DNA of 47,024 nt from an uncultured Eubacteriales bacterium. Lineage in GTDB: Bacteria; Bacillota; Clostridia; Oscillospirales; Oscillospiraceae. Every line of letters begins with the position of its first letter. Within the stretch, counting starts at the first letter, position 1. The notes beneath the pieces are model-generated. The model was given only the letters and a program-made list of their open reading frames with translations, was not told the origin of the DNA and searched no databases. The stretch lies in NCBI GenBank assembly GCA_900547745.1, contig URHT01000011.1, positions 1-47,024 of the forward strand, read 5' to 3'. A program made the translations under genes and the position numbers. Positions 32,561-40,914 of the stretch are shown piece after piece.

Positions 32561-32613
32561 AAAGACGCAAAAACAGCCCCCGGCTCTGCCGGGGGCTGTT
32601 TTTGCGTCTTTTC
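32559..32613. terminator. 26 bp bidirectional terminator between livF and ribF
   Basis: A perfect 26 bp inverted repeat (32559-32584 with 32588-32613), loop TCT, with A5 and T5 tracts inside. It serves both the liv operon and the end of the large minus-strand operon at ribF. Confidence 0.93.
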
Positions 32614-32629
32614 GTTTTGCGTCTCGCGG

Positions 32630-33529
32630 TCAGGGAGTCGTCTGAAAGTAGGCGCGGGTCTGGGCGATGTTCTGCTGGATCTGCTGACGCAGATCCTCCA
32701 GCGAGGCGAATTTTCGCTCCCCCCGCAGGCGGCGGCAGAAGTCCAGACGGACGGTCTGGCCGTACAGGTCGCCGTCGAAGTCCAGCAGGAACGTCTCCAC
32801 GGAGACGGCGTCGCTGTCGGACACCGTGGGGCGGGTGCCCACATTGGTGACGCCGGCGAAGCTGCGGCCGTCCGGCAGGTGGACGCGGGTGATATACACG
32901 CCGTGGGCCGGTACCAGCACATGGGGCGGCATGGTCAGGTTCACCGTGGGGATGCCGATGGTGCGGCCAAGGCGCTGGCCGTGCTCCACCGTGCGGCTGA
33001 GGCAGTGACGGTGGCCCAAAAACTCCGCCGCCCGCTCCACATCGCCCGCCTCCACCAGCGTGCGGATGTAGGTGGAGCTGACGGTGATGCCGTCGTGTAC
33101 CACCTCCGGGATGATGTCGCAGCCCAGTCCCAGCTGGGCGCATTTCTCTTGCAGAAGCTGGGCGTTTCCGGCGTTTTTATGGCCAAAGCGGTGGTCGTGG
33201 CCCGCCACAAGGTGTACCGCGCCGTAGCGCTTGACCAGCACCTCCGTGACGAAGTCCTCCCACGACATGGTCATCATATTGCGGTCGAAGGGGGCCAGAA
33301 TGATCCGGTCGATGCCGTAGAGCCGGCGGATCAGGCCCTGCCTGTCCTCCGCCGAGTTGATGAGGTACACCGGCTGGCCGGTGACGACCTCCTTGGGCGG
33401 GCGGTCGAAGGTAAAGACGGCAGGCACCGCGCCCAGCTCACGGGCACGTTCCGCCGTTTTTTGCAGCAGGGCTCCGTGGCCCCGGTGTACGCCGTCGAAA
33501 AAGCCGAGGGCTATCACAGTTCGTTCCAA
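32630..33529 (-). CDS. ribF: Bifunctional riboflavin kinase / FAD synthetase
   Basis: Makes FMN and FAD from riboflavin and ATP. The 299-residue product begins ERTVIALGFFDGVHRGHGAL, with the nucleotidyltransferase GFFDGVHRGH box, the GHDHRFGHKNAGN region and STYIRTLVEAGDV, then the C-terminal kinase domain (GIPTVNL, HGVYITRV, NVGTRPT). The TTG at 33529 is preferred because GGAG lies ten bases upstream; a GTG at 33538 overlaps the truB stop as GTGA but is only one base from that site. It is the last gene of the rimP-nusA operon. Confidence 0.93.
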   Translation of the reverse strand: MERTVIALGFFDGVHRGHGALLQKTAERARELGAVPAVFTFDRPPKEVVTGQPVYLINSAEDRQGLIRRLYGIDRIILAPFDRNMMTMSWEDFVTEVLVKRYGAVHLVAGHDHRFGHKNAGNAQLLQEKCAQLGLGCDIIPEVVHDGITVSSTYIRTLVEAGDVERAAEFLGHRHCLSRTVEHGQRLGRTIGIPTVNLTMPPHVLVPAHGVYITRVHLPDGRSFAGVTNVGTRPTVSDSDAVSVETFLLDFDGDLYGQTVRLDFCRRLRGERKFASLEDLRQQIQQNIAQTRAYFQTTP

Positions 33530-33534
33530 GGTGT

Positions 33535-34398
33535 TCACGCTCCGAAAAAGTTTTTCAGGGATGTCAGGGTGCCCCCTTCCGCCCGGCTCAGGCACAGAAA
33601 CGCGCCGTCCGCGCCGTAGACGCGGTACAGGCCGTCGGGCACATCCATCGTCAGGGGGTTGCCGCAGCGGCAGCGCCGCTCCGCCTCCGGCGAGGGGACG
33701 GTGCAGGCGGGGTATTGGCGGAACAGAGAGTCGGTGGGGGCCAGCAGCGTCTCGCCGCGAGCCTGCACGTCCTCAACGGTATGGCAGTCCGCCAGCGTGA
33801 AGCCGGCGGCCATGGTGCGCCGCAGGGAGCTCATGCAGCCGCCGCAGCCCAGCGCCTGTCCGATGTCGTGGCACAGCGTTCGGACGTAGGTGCCCTTGGA
33901 GCAGAGGATCCGCAGCAGCCAGTCGCCGCACTCGTCCTGCCCCAGCAGCTCCAGCTCGCGGATGGTCACGGGGCGGGCGGGGCGCTCCACCTCCCGGCCC
34001 TGACGGGCCAGCTGGTACAGCTTCTGCCCGTTGATCTTGATGGCGGAGTACATGGGCGGCACCTGCATCAGCTCCCCGGTGAAGCGGGGCAGGAGCTCCT
34101 CCAGCTGCTGCCGGGTCACGGAGACGGGGCAGCGCGTCAGCACGTCGCCGGAGGTGTCCTGTGTGTTGGTGGTGCAGCCCAGACGCAGACCGGCCACATA
34201 CTCCTTGTCGCCGGATTCGGCAAAGGACACGGCGCGGGTGGCCTGTCCCACGAACACCGGCAGCACACCGGTGGCCATGGGGTCCAGCGTACCGGCGTGG
34301 CCCACTTTTTTCGTTTTCAGGATGCCCCGCAGCTTACCGCACACGTCCATGCTCGTCCAGCCGGCGGGCTTGTCGATGATGATGATGCCGTTTGCCAT
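33535..34398 (-). CDS. truB: tRNA pseudouridine(55) synthase
   Basis: Isomerises U55 in the T-loop of tRNAs. The 287-residue product begins MANGIIIIDKPAGWTSMDV and has the catalytic-Asp motif VGHAGTLDPMATGVLPV and the later MYSAIKINGQKLY. Its ATG overlaps the nrnA stop by one base, with AGGAGGT in the end of nrnA. The C-terminal PUA-like part is short. Confidence 0.96.
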   Translation of the reverse strand: MANGIIIIDKPAGWTSMDVCGKLRGILKTKKVGHAGTLDPMATGVLPVFVGQATRAVSFAESGDKEYVAGLRLGCTTNTQDTSGDVLTRCPVSVTRQQLEELLPRFTGELMQVPPMYSAIKINGQKLYQLARQGREVERPARPVTIRELELLGQDECGDWLLRILCSKGTYVRTLCHDIGQALGCGGCMSSLRRTMAAGFTLADCHTVEDVQARGETLLAPTDSLFRQYPACTVPSPEAERRCRCGNPLTMDVPDGLYRVYGADGAFLCLSRAEGGTLTSLKNFFGA

Positions 34399-35354
34399 CA
34401 GCCCGTGACCTCCTGATAGGCCCGGAGCACGGCGTCGCGCACCTCGTCCATGGCGCCGTTGACCGTGGCGCCGGCGGCGGCCCTGTGCCCGCCGCCGCCC
34501 AGCTTCTGGCAGACGGCGCTGGCGTCCACGCGGGGCCCGGTGCGCAGGGAGATCTTGATGACGCCGGGACGCAGCTCCCGCAGGGTCACGCCGCAGTCCG
34601 TGCCCTCCACCAGCGCGGCAAGGGAGCTGAGCTCCTCAATGTCCGCTTCCGTGGCGTGCAGCTCCCGGCACAGGGACAGGGGGATGGTCATGACCACCAC
34701 CCGGTCGCGGTCGTAGAGGGCCATGTCCGCCGCCATGCGGGATTCCATGGCCAGACGGGTCTTGCTCTTGGTGCGGAACAGCACCTTGTTCACCGGGCCC
34801 ACATCGATGCCGGTGTCCAGCAGGGCGGCGGCGATGCGGTGCGTCCGGGCGGTGGTGTTGGTGTAGACGAAGCAGCCGGTGTCCGTGGACACGGCCACAT
34901 ACAGCGGCAGGGCGATATCCGGCGTCACCGCCGTCAGCCGGCGGATGATGTCGTAGACGATCTCACCGCAGGCGGCGGCGTCCGCATCTAGACAGGTGTC
35001 GGCGGCAAAGAAGCCGTGGGAGCCGTGGTGGTCGATGGCCAGCCCGACGTGCTGCCCATAGGCCGCCGCGTTGTCCGGCAGCAGGTTCAGCGCCGCGATG
35101 TCCACGGAGACGACGTGGGCGGGGGCGAAGCCCTCCGGCGCCCAGTAGGGGGCGGCGTAGGACTCGTAGGTGGGGGTGATGCCGGAATTGGGCAGCAGAT
35201 AGGCCGTTTTGCCCATGTCTCGCAGGGCGCGGCACAGGGCGGCGGCGCTGCCCACCGTGTCACCGTCGGGCCGCACATGGGTCAGCAGCAGCACATCGTC
35301 CATCCCGCGCAGGAGCGCCGCCGTCTCCTGTACGGTCAGCATGCGTCTGCTCAT
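34398..35354 (-). CDS. nrnA: DHH-family nanoRNase / pAp phosphatase (NrnA-like)
   Basis: DHH-DHHA1 phosphoesterase that degrades very short RNAs and 3',5'-bisphosphates. The 318-residue product has LLTHVRPDGDTVGSAAAL (metal ligands His, Asp, Asp), the AIDHHGSHGFF DHH box and the DHHA1 motif LGGGGHRAAAGAT near the end, intact here unlike in GdpP. It overlaps rbfA by four bases (ATGA) and truB by one. Confidence 0.93.
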   Translation of the reverse strand: MSRRMLTVQETAALLRGMDDVLLLTHVRPDGDTVGSAAALCRALRDMGKTAYLLPNSGITPTYESYAAPYWAPEGFAPAHVVSVDIAALNLLPDNAAAYGQHVGLAIDHHGSHGFFAADTCLDADAAACGEIVYDIIRRLTAVTPDIALPLYVAVSTDTGCFVYTNTTARTHRIAAALLDTGIDVGPVNKVLFRTKSKTRLAMESRMAADMALYDRDRVVVMTIPLSLCRELHATEADIEELSSLAALVEGTDCGVTLRELRPGVIKISLRTGPRVDASAVCQKLGGGGHRAAAGATVNGAMDEVRDAVLRAYQEVTG

Positions 35355-35737
35355 TCCCGCTCCTCCGGCAGGACGATGTCCGCGTTGGCGGGGTTGGCGG
35401 GCTTTACATGGTTCAGAAGCTCCAGAATATGAGCCCCGTGGGCGATGGAGTCGTCCATGATGAATTGCAGCTCCGGCGTGTAGCGCAGATCCACCTTCTG
35501 CCCCAGCTCGTGGCGCAGGTAGCCGGAGGCGGACTTCAGGCCCTTCATCAGGCCCTTTTCGTCCTGACAGTTCAGGGCGCTGATATAGACCCGTGCGTAC
35601 CGCAGGTCGCTGGTGGTGTCCACATGGGTGATGGTCAGCATGCTCTCCGTCACGCGGGGGTCCTTCACGGTGCGCAGCAGGCCGGCCAGCGCTTCGCGGA
35701 TGGCCTCGTTGATGCGGCCGATGCGATTAGATGCCAT
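35351..35737 (-). CDS. rbfA: 30S ribosome-binding factor A
   Basis: Assists late maturation of the 30S subunit and 16S rRNA 5' end. The 128-residue product begins MASNRIGRINEAIREALAG and has the KH-like core (LTITHVDTTSDLRYARVYIS, LGQKVDLRYTPELQF). The ATG at 35737 follows AAAGGAG. An intrinsic-terminator-like hairpin lies between infB and this gene. Confidence 0.95.
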   Translation of the reverse strand: MASNRIGRINEAIREALAGLLRTVKDPRVTESMLTITHVDTTSDLRYARVYISALNCQDEKGLMKGLKSASGYLRHELGQKVDLRYTPELQFIMDDSIAHGAHILELLNHVKPANPANADIVLPEERE

Positions 35738-35758
35738 AGTATCGCTCCTTTCAAAAAC

Positions 35759-35784
35759 AGGGGGTGGGCGTCTGCCCACCCCCT
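35759..35784 (-). terminator. Terminator-like hairpin between infB and rbfA
   Basis: A perfect 11 bp stem (35759-35769 with 35774-35784), loop of four. On the minus strand it is followed by TGTTTTTG and then directly by the rbfA ribosome binding site. Read-through must occur for rbfA-ribF unless they have another promoter. Confidence 0.7.
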
Positions 35785-35791
35785 CGTCGTG

Positions 35792-38158
35792 TTACACCTG
35801 GATCTGCTCCATGGTGAAGGCCTCCACCACGTCGCCTTCCTTGATGTCGTTGAACTTCTCGATGCTCAGGCCGCACTCGTAGCCGGAGGGGACTTCCTTG
35901 ACGGAGTCCTTGAACCGCTGGAGGGAGGCCAGCACGCCCTCGTGCACCACGATGCCGTCCCGCACCAGACGCACCTGGCAGTCCTTGCGCTGCAGCTTGC
36001 CGTCCTGCACATAGCAGCCTGCCACGGTGCCCACGCCGGAGACCTTGTAGGTCTGGCGCACCTCGGCGTGGCCCAGCAGCACCTCCCGGAACTTGGGGGC
36101 CAGCATGCCCTTCATGGCGGCTTCGATCTCGTTGATGGCGTCGTAGATCACGCGGTACATCCGCATGTCCACGTTGGCGCGGGCGGCGCTGTCCCGGGCG
36201 GCGGCGTCGGGACGGACGTTGAAGCCCACGATGATGGCCTGCGACGTGGAGGCCAGCATCACGTCGGACTCGTTGATGGCGCCGACACCGCCGTGGATGA
36301 CGCGGACGCGTACCTCCTCGTTGCTCAGCTTCTCCAGAGAGGCCGTCACGGCCTCCACACTGCCCTGCACGTCGGCCTTGACAATGAGGTTCAGATTCTT
36401 CATCTCGCCGGCCTGGATCTGGCTGAACAGATCCTCCAGCGATACCTTGGTGACAGGGGCGTTGGCCTTGGCCTTCTCCTCGGCCTTGCGCTGTTCCACC
36501 AGCTCGCGGGCCAGCTTTTCATCGGCCACGGCGTTGAAGGTGGCGCCGGCGGAGGGGGCCTCGCTGAGGCCGGTGATCTCCACGGGGACGCTGGGCCCGG
36601 CGTCGGTGATGCGCTGGCCCTTGTCGCTGACCATGGCGCGGACGCGGCCCACGGAGGTGCCCGCGATGATGATATCGCCCTGATGGAGGGTGCCGTTCTG
36701 CACCAGAAGCGTGGCCACGGGGCCGCGGCCCTTGTCCAGACGGGCCTCGATGACCGTGCCCTGCGCGGCGCGGTTGGGGTTGGCCTTCAGCTCGCCCACC
36801 TCGGCGGTGAGGGTCAGCATCTCCAGCAGGTTCTCAATGCCCATGCCGGTCTTGGCGGAGATGGGGCACACAATGGTGTCTCCTCCCCACTCCTCGCACA
36901 CCAGCCCGTACTCGGTGAGCTGCTGCTTGATGCGATCGGGGTTGGCTTCGGGCTTATCCATTTTGTTGATGGCCACGATGATGGGGATACCGGCGGCCTT
37001 GGCGTGGTTGATGGACTCCACAGTCTGGGGCATAATGCCGTCCTCGGCGGCCACCACCAGAATGGCGATGTCCGTCACCATGGCGCCGCGGGCGCGCATG
37101 GAGGTAAAGGCCTCATGGCCAGGGGTGTCCAGGAACGTGATGGGCTTGCCGTGGATCTCCACCTGATAGGCGCCGATGTGCTGGGTGATGCCGCCGGCTT
37201 CACCGGAGGCCACATGGGCGTTGCGGATATAGTCCAGCAGGCTGGTCTTGCCGTGGTCGACGTGGCCCATGACCACCACCACGGGGGCGCGGGGCACCAG
37301 ATCCTCGTCCTTGTCCTGACGGTCGTCGATCAGGCGATCCTCGATGGTGACGACGACCTCCTTCTCCACCTTGCAGCCCAGCTCCTCGGCGATAATGGCG
37401 GCGGTGTCGAAATCGATCATCTGGCTCAGAGAGGCCATGACGCCGTTCTTCATCAGGCACTTGACCACCTCCGCGCCGGTCTTTTTCATGCGGCTGGCCA
37501 GCTCGCCCACGGAGATCTCGTCGGGGATCTGCACAGTAACGGGGGTCTTCTTGATGACCTCCAGGCGCAGCTTGCGGAGACGGTCGGCCTCCTCCTGCTT
37601 GCGCTTGCTGCTGGCGAAGTTGTTGTCGCGGCGCTTGTTATTGCGGAATTTCTCCTTGCCCTGCGGGGCCTGCTGCTCCCGGCGGCTGCCGTGGCCCCGG
37701 GCGTCCGCCATGTCCTGCAGCTTCTCGTCGTACTTGTCCAGATTCACGTTGGTGGCCTTGCGGGTATCCACCACCTGCTTCTGGGGCACGCGGGACATGG
37801 GCTGCTTCGCCGGTTCGGCGGCCTTCTCCGGGGCCTTACCGGCGGGCGCGGCGTTCTGGACGGGCTTGCTGCCGCCCTGCTGAGGTGCGGCGGGTTTGGC
37901 GCTCTGTCCGTTCTGGGCAGGCTCCGCCTTCTTCTCCGCAGGCTTGGCGCCCTCGGCGAAGATGACCGCGATATTGGAGACCGGGTTGTGCTGGGTCAGA
38001 TACTCAAAGATGAGGCTGAGCTCCCGGTCCTCCAGCACCTGCATATGATTCTTGGGCGTTTCGGCGTATTTGGTCAGGATCTCCGTGATCTCCTTGGTGG
38101 AGACTCCAAAATCCTTGGCCACCTCATGCACTCTGTATTTGTTGACGATACTACCCAA
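35792..38158 (-). CDS. infB: Translation initiation factor IF-2
   Basis: GTPase that delivers initiator tRNA to the ribosome. The 788-residue product has an IF2_N domain at the start (KYRVHEVAKDFGVSTKEI), a long Ala/Pro/Lys/Gln-rich linker (about 70-195), a second IF2_N, and the G domain with GHVDHGKT (298-305), DTPGHE (344-349) and NKMD (398-401), then domains II-IV. The start is TTG at 38158 behind GGAGGTGG. The N-terminus is shorter than in actinobacterial forms. Confidence 0.97.
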   Translation of the reverse strand: MGSIVNKYRVHEVAKDFGVSTKEITEILTKYAETPKNHMQVLEDRELSLIFEYLTQHNPVSNIAVIFAEGAKPAEKKAEPAQNGQSAKPAAPQQGGSKPVQNAAPAGKAPEKAAEPAKQPMSRVPQKQVVDTRKATNVNLDKYDEKLQDMADARGHGSRREQQAPQGKEKFRNNKRRDNNFASSKRKQEEADRLRKLRLEVIKKTPVTVQIPDEISVGELASRMKKTGAEVVKCLMKNGVMASLSQMIDFDTAAIIAEELGCKVEKEVVVTIEDRLIDDRQDKDEDLVPRAPVVVVMGHVDHGKTSLLDYIRNAHVASGEAGGITQHIGAYQVEIHGKPITFLDTPGHEAFTSMRARGAMVTDIAILVVAAEDGIMPQTVESINHAKAAGIPIIVAINKMDKPEANPDRIKQQLTEYGLVCEEWGGDTIVCPISAKTGMGIENLLEMLTLTAEVGELKANPNRAAQGTVIEARLDKGRGPVATLLVQNGTLHQGDIIIAGTSVGRVRAMVSDKGQRITDAGPSVPVEITGLSEAPSAGATFNAVADEKLARELVEQRKAEEKAKANAPVTKVSLEDLFSQIQAGEMKNLNLIVKADVQGSVEAVTASLEKLSNEEVRVRVIHGGVGAINESDVMLASTSQAIIVGFNVRPDAAARDSAARANVDMRMYRVIYDAINEIEAAMKGMLAPKFREVLLGHAEVRQTYKVSGVGTVAGCYVQDGKLQRKDCQVRLVRDGIVVHEGVLASLQRFKDSVKEVPSGYECGLSIEKFNDIKEGDVVEAFTMEQIQV

Positions 38159-38219
38159 ATAAAGCCACCTCCATCTTAGTGATCGGCCTGCCCTGCGGCG
38201 GGCCGCGAAAAGTTTTGCG

Positions 38220-38852
38220 TTACTGCTGTCTGGTCTTGCCGGACGGCTTCCGGCTGCCCTTGCCCTTCTTCACCGGCAGGGAGCCGGCGAACCGTCGGTC
38301 GGGCGGCTCTGCTCTGCGTTTGGGATGCTCCTGCCGCCGGCGGGCGCTGTTGGGACGCGGGGGACGCTTGGCCGCCGGTCTGGCGGGCGGCGGCGCAGGC
38401 TCCGGCTCGGCGGGCTTTTCGGCGTGGGTGCGTTTTTTACCCTGCCGCAGGTTCTTCTCGTGGCGGAGCTGCTCCTCCTTCCGCTCCCGCGCCCGCCTGG
38501 CCTTGACGGCCAGCGTGTCGGCAGCGGGCTGATAGGTCTCACTGTCCAGCGCCGCCAGCTTCCGCACCAGCGACTCGGCAAAGCCGATGTCGGTCACGGC
38601 GCACATGGCCACGCTGCTGCGGCCGAGGCTGCGGCCCAGCGCGTCCTTATCCGCGGGCAGCATCACGCACAGCGTGCTGCCGGTGCGGGCAAAGGACTGG
38701 GCGCGCCGCATCGAGGACGGCGCGGCGTCCTGCGCCACGAAGATGACGCGGGCCTTTTTGGCCCGGGCGGCGGCGCCTACCGGCTCCTCGCCCACCTCCA
38801 CGCGGCCCGCCTTCAGGGCAAGGCCCAGCATGGAGAGAATGTGTTCCGTCAT
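38220..38852 (-). CDS. ylxQ: L7Ae/YlxQ-type RNA-binding protein with long basic tail
   Basis: L7Ae/L30e-fold protein of the nusA operon, expected to bind kink-turn-like RNA. Residues 1-100 form the fold (LGLALKAGRVEVGEEPV, RVIFVAQDAAPSSMRR). Residues about 117-210 form an Arg/Lys/Pro-rich, low-complexity tail that makes the protein twice the usual length of about 100. The ATG at 38852 overlaps the ylxR stop (ATGA). A longer upstream frame runs through ylxR out of phase and is rejected. The tail may bind rRNA or simply be disordered. Confidence 0.88.
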   Translation of the reverse strand: MTEHILSMLGLALKAGRVEVGEEPVGAAARAKKARVIFVAQDAAPSSMRRAQSFARTGSTLCVMLPADKDALGRSLGRSSVAMCAVTDIGFAESLVRKLAALDSETYQPAADTLAVKARRARERKEEQLRHEKNLRQGKKRTHAEKPAEPEPAPPPARPAAKRPPRPNSARRRQEHPKRRAEPPDRRFAGSLPVKKGKGSRKPSGKTRQQ

Positions 38853-39121
38853 AGGCAGCCCTCCATCTGCGCCTCCAGCGCGTCGTAGACCTCCGGCGGG
38901 ACGGACGTGTCGAAGGCGCGCTCCAGCGCTTTGCTTTTCCGGGCCTTTTTCAGGCAGGCCGGGTCGGGGCACACATACGCGCCGCGGCCGGACTTTTTGC
39001 CGGTGGCGTCCAGCAGGATCTCCCCCTCCGGCGTGCGGACGATGCGCAGCAGCGACTTCTTCTCCTTCATCTCGCGGCAGCCGACACACTGCCGCTGAGG
39101 TATTTTCCGGGGCTTCTGCAT
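38849..39121 (-). CDS. ylxR: YlxR (DUF448) RNA-binding-like protein
   Basis: Small conserved protein of the nusA-infB operon; relatives have been linked to RNA binding and gene regulation. The 90-residue product carries the family motif CVGCREMKEKKSLLRIVR and GRGAYVCPDPACLKKA. It starts 20 bases after nusA and overlaps ylxQ by four bases. Confidence 0.93.
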   Translation of the reverse strand: MQKPRKIPQRQCVGCREMKEKKSLLRIVRTPEGEILLDATGKKSGRGAYVCPDPACLKKARKSKALERAFDTSVPPEVYDALEAQMEGCL

Positions 39122-39141
39122 CTCTGCCGCTCCTTTCTGAT

Positions 39142-40200
39142 TTACTCGCCGGTGTAGCTGGCGGGCTTGATGTCAATCTTGTAGCCGGTGAGCCGGGCGG
39201 CCAGACGGGCGTTCTGCCCCTCCTTGCCGATGGCCAGACTCAGCTGATCGTCGGGGACGACCACGCGGCAGCTCTTGCCCTCGGCGGCCAACTGTACGCT
39301 GACCACGTCGGCGGGCGCCAGCGCGGCGGCGATAAACTCGGCGGGGTCCTCGGAGTACTTGATGATGTCGATCTTCTCGCCCCGCAGCTCATCCACGATG
39401 GCGTTGACGCGCTGGCCCCGGGGGCCGACGCAGGCGCCGATGGGATCCACGTTCTCGTCGGCAGACCAGACCGCCATCTTCGTGCGGTTGCCCGCCTCGC
39501 GGGCGATGGAGCGGATCTCCACCGTGCCGTCGTAGATCTCGGGCACCTCCAGCTCAAACAGGCGCTTGACAAGGCCGGGGTGGGTGCGGGAGATCAGCAC
39601 CTGCGGGCCGCGGGTGGAACGGCGTACCTCCACCAGATATACCTTGACCATCTGGCCCTCCCGCAGCTCCTCGCCGGGCACCTGCTCGTTCATGGTCAGC
39701 ACCGCCTCGGTGGACTCGGCGCCGGTGCCGATGCGCAGACTGACGTTGCCCGTCCGGGGGTCGATGCGGCTGACGGTGCCGGTAAGGATCTCGTGCTGCT
39801 TGCTGTTGAACTCATCGTAGATCATGCCGTGCTCGGCCTCGCGCAGGCCCTGAATGATGACCTGCTTGCCGTTGCCGGCGGCGATGCGGCCGAACTCCAC
39901 GCTCTCCACGGGGATATTGACGATGCCGCCCAGCTCGTTCTTGGCGGACAGGCGCTTCGCCTCCTCCAGAGAGATCTGGGAGCCGGGGTTCTCCACCTCC
40001 TCCACGATCTCCTTCTGGACGAACATCTTCAGATCCTTCTTCTCCTCGTCCACGTCCACGATGACGTTCTCCACGCCCTCGTGGTCGCGCTTGTAGGCGG
40101 TGGTCAGCGCCTGAATGATCTTACCCATCATAAAGCTCTGGGGAATACCGCGTTCCTTTTCCAGCATGGCCAGCGCGGCGAAGATCTCATCACATTTCAT
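39142..40200 (-). CDS. nusA: Transcription termination/antitermination factor NusA
   Basis: RNA polymerase-bound factor controlling pausing, termination and antitermination. The 352-residue product has the N-terminal polymerase-binding domain (MKCDEIFAALAMLEKERGI), S1 domain (LTGTVSRIDPRTGNVSLRI), KH1 (DPIGACVGPRGQRVNAIVDE) and KH2 (LAIGKEGQNARLAARLTGYK). There are no C-terminal acidic repeats, as usual in Firmicutes. AAGGAG lies seven bases before the ATG. Second in the operon after rimP. Confidence 0.97.
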   Translation of the reverse strand: MKCDEIFAALAMLEKERGIPQSFMMGKIIQALTTAYKRDHEGVENVIVDVDEEKKDLKMFVQKEIVEEVENPGSQISLEEAKRLSAKNELGGIVNIPVESVEFGRIAAGNGKQVIIQGLREAEHGMIYDEFNSKQHEILTGTVSRIDPRTGNVSLRIGTGAESTEAVLTMNEQVPGEELREGQMVKVYLVEVRRSTRGPQVLISRTHPGLVKRLFELEVPEIYDGTVEIRSIAREAGNRTKMAVWSADENVDPIGACVGPRGQRVNAIVDELRGEKIDIIKYSEDPAEFIAAALAPADVVSVQLAAEGKSCRVVVPDDQLSLAIGKEGQNARLAARLTGYKIDIKPASYTGE

Positions 40201-40236
40201 GTTATTTCTCCTTATATTTATCGTCAGACAGTTGTG

Positions 40237-40695
40237 TCAGAATTCCACGCGCAGGCGCACCAGCGCCACCTCGTTCTTCTCGAACCGCACCGGCTCCGCG
40301 CCGCCCATGTCCAGCAGCACCGCGCCGTCCTCGTAGCCCGCCAGCTTACCGGCGAACTCCTTGCGGCCGTCCCGGTTCTGGTAGGTCTTGACCAGCACGG
40401 GGCTGCCCATGAAGCGGGCAAAGTCGCCGGGACGCTTGAGCTGACGCTCCAGCCCGGCGGAGCCTACCTCGAACACATAGCTGCTCTCGATGGGGTCGGC
40501 CTCGTCCAGCAGGTCGCTGACCCTCCGGCTGATGGCCTCGCAGTCCAGAATGTCCACGCCGCCGTCCTTATCCAGATACAGCCGCAGGTACCACTGGCCG
40601 GCCTCCCGCACATATTCCACGTCCCACAGCTGGCAGCCGTGCTCCCGTACCACCGGCTCGGCCAGCTCCCAGACGACGTCTGTGATCTTTTTCAC
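40237..40695 (-). CDS. rimP: Ribosome maturation factor RimP
   Basis: Needed for 30S maturation. The 152-residue product has LWDVEYVREAGQWYLRLYLD and ISRRVSDLLDEADPI, SYVFEVGSAGLERQLKRP, all typical. The GTG at 40695 is chosen since AGGAGG lies seven bases upstream; a frame extending to 40860 overlaps the promoter and leader. It is the first gene of the large operon ending at ribF. Confidence 0.95.
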   Translation of the reverse strand: MKKITDVVWELAEPVVREHGCQLWDVEYVREAGQWYLRLYLDKDGGVDILDCEAISRRVSDLLDEADPIESSYVFEVGSAGLERQLKRPGDFARFMGSPVLVKTYQNRDGRKEFAGKLAGYEDGAVLLDMGGAEPVRFEKNEVALVRLRVEF

Positions 40696-40735
40696 GGCGC
40701 ATCCTCCTGCTTTTAACAAATCAAAAATGCCCAAC

Positions 40736-40762
40736 AAAAAGAGCGGACAGTCAAGCCCACTC
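40736..40762 (-). terminator. Attenuator-like hairpin in the rimP leader
   Basis: On the minus strand an 8 bp stem (40762-40755 with 40748-40741, two wobble pairs) is followed by T5 at 40740-40736, about 45 bases upstream of the rimP start. It may act as an attenuator for the operon that encodes NusA. Confidence 0.55.
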
Positions 40763-40788
40763 CCAGTCAATACCTCACTTACACGCGT

Positions 40789-40817
40789 AGCATACCATAA
40801 AAATGCAGGGAACGCAA
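40789..40817 (-). promoter_or_regulatory. Promoter of the rimP-nusA-infB operon
   Basis: On the minus strand TTGCGT (40817-40812), 17 bases, TATGCT (40794-40789) preceded by TGG. Transcription would start near 40782. Confidence 0.7.
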
Positions 40818-40858
40818 GTATTTTTCCGCAAAAAGCCGGTCGAAACAGGAGGTTTGGC

Positions 40859-40905
40859 AAAAAAATCCCGGCGGAGCGGGGCAGCGGCGCCCTGTTCCGC
40901 CGGGG
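40859..40905 (-). terminator. Terminator after znuB
   Basis: Nine bp outer arms (40867-40875 with 40896-40904) and a GGGC/GCCC inner pairing, followed on the minus strand by T7 (40865-40859). Confidence 0.85.
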
Positions 40906-40914
40906 GATACGGGC

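Noticed and set aside
32630..33538. ribF start at GTG 33538
   Set aside because: Overlaps the truB stop neatly but leaves only one base between GGAG and the start; TTG 33529 has ten bases and gives the usual N-terminus. Not fully excluded.
35408..38179. A 923-codon plus-strand frame opposite infB and rbfA
   Set aside because: Antisense shadow of infB; low-complexity His/Leu/Gly/Asp composition and no ribosome binding site.
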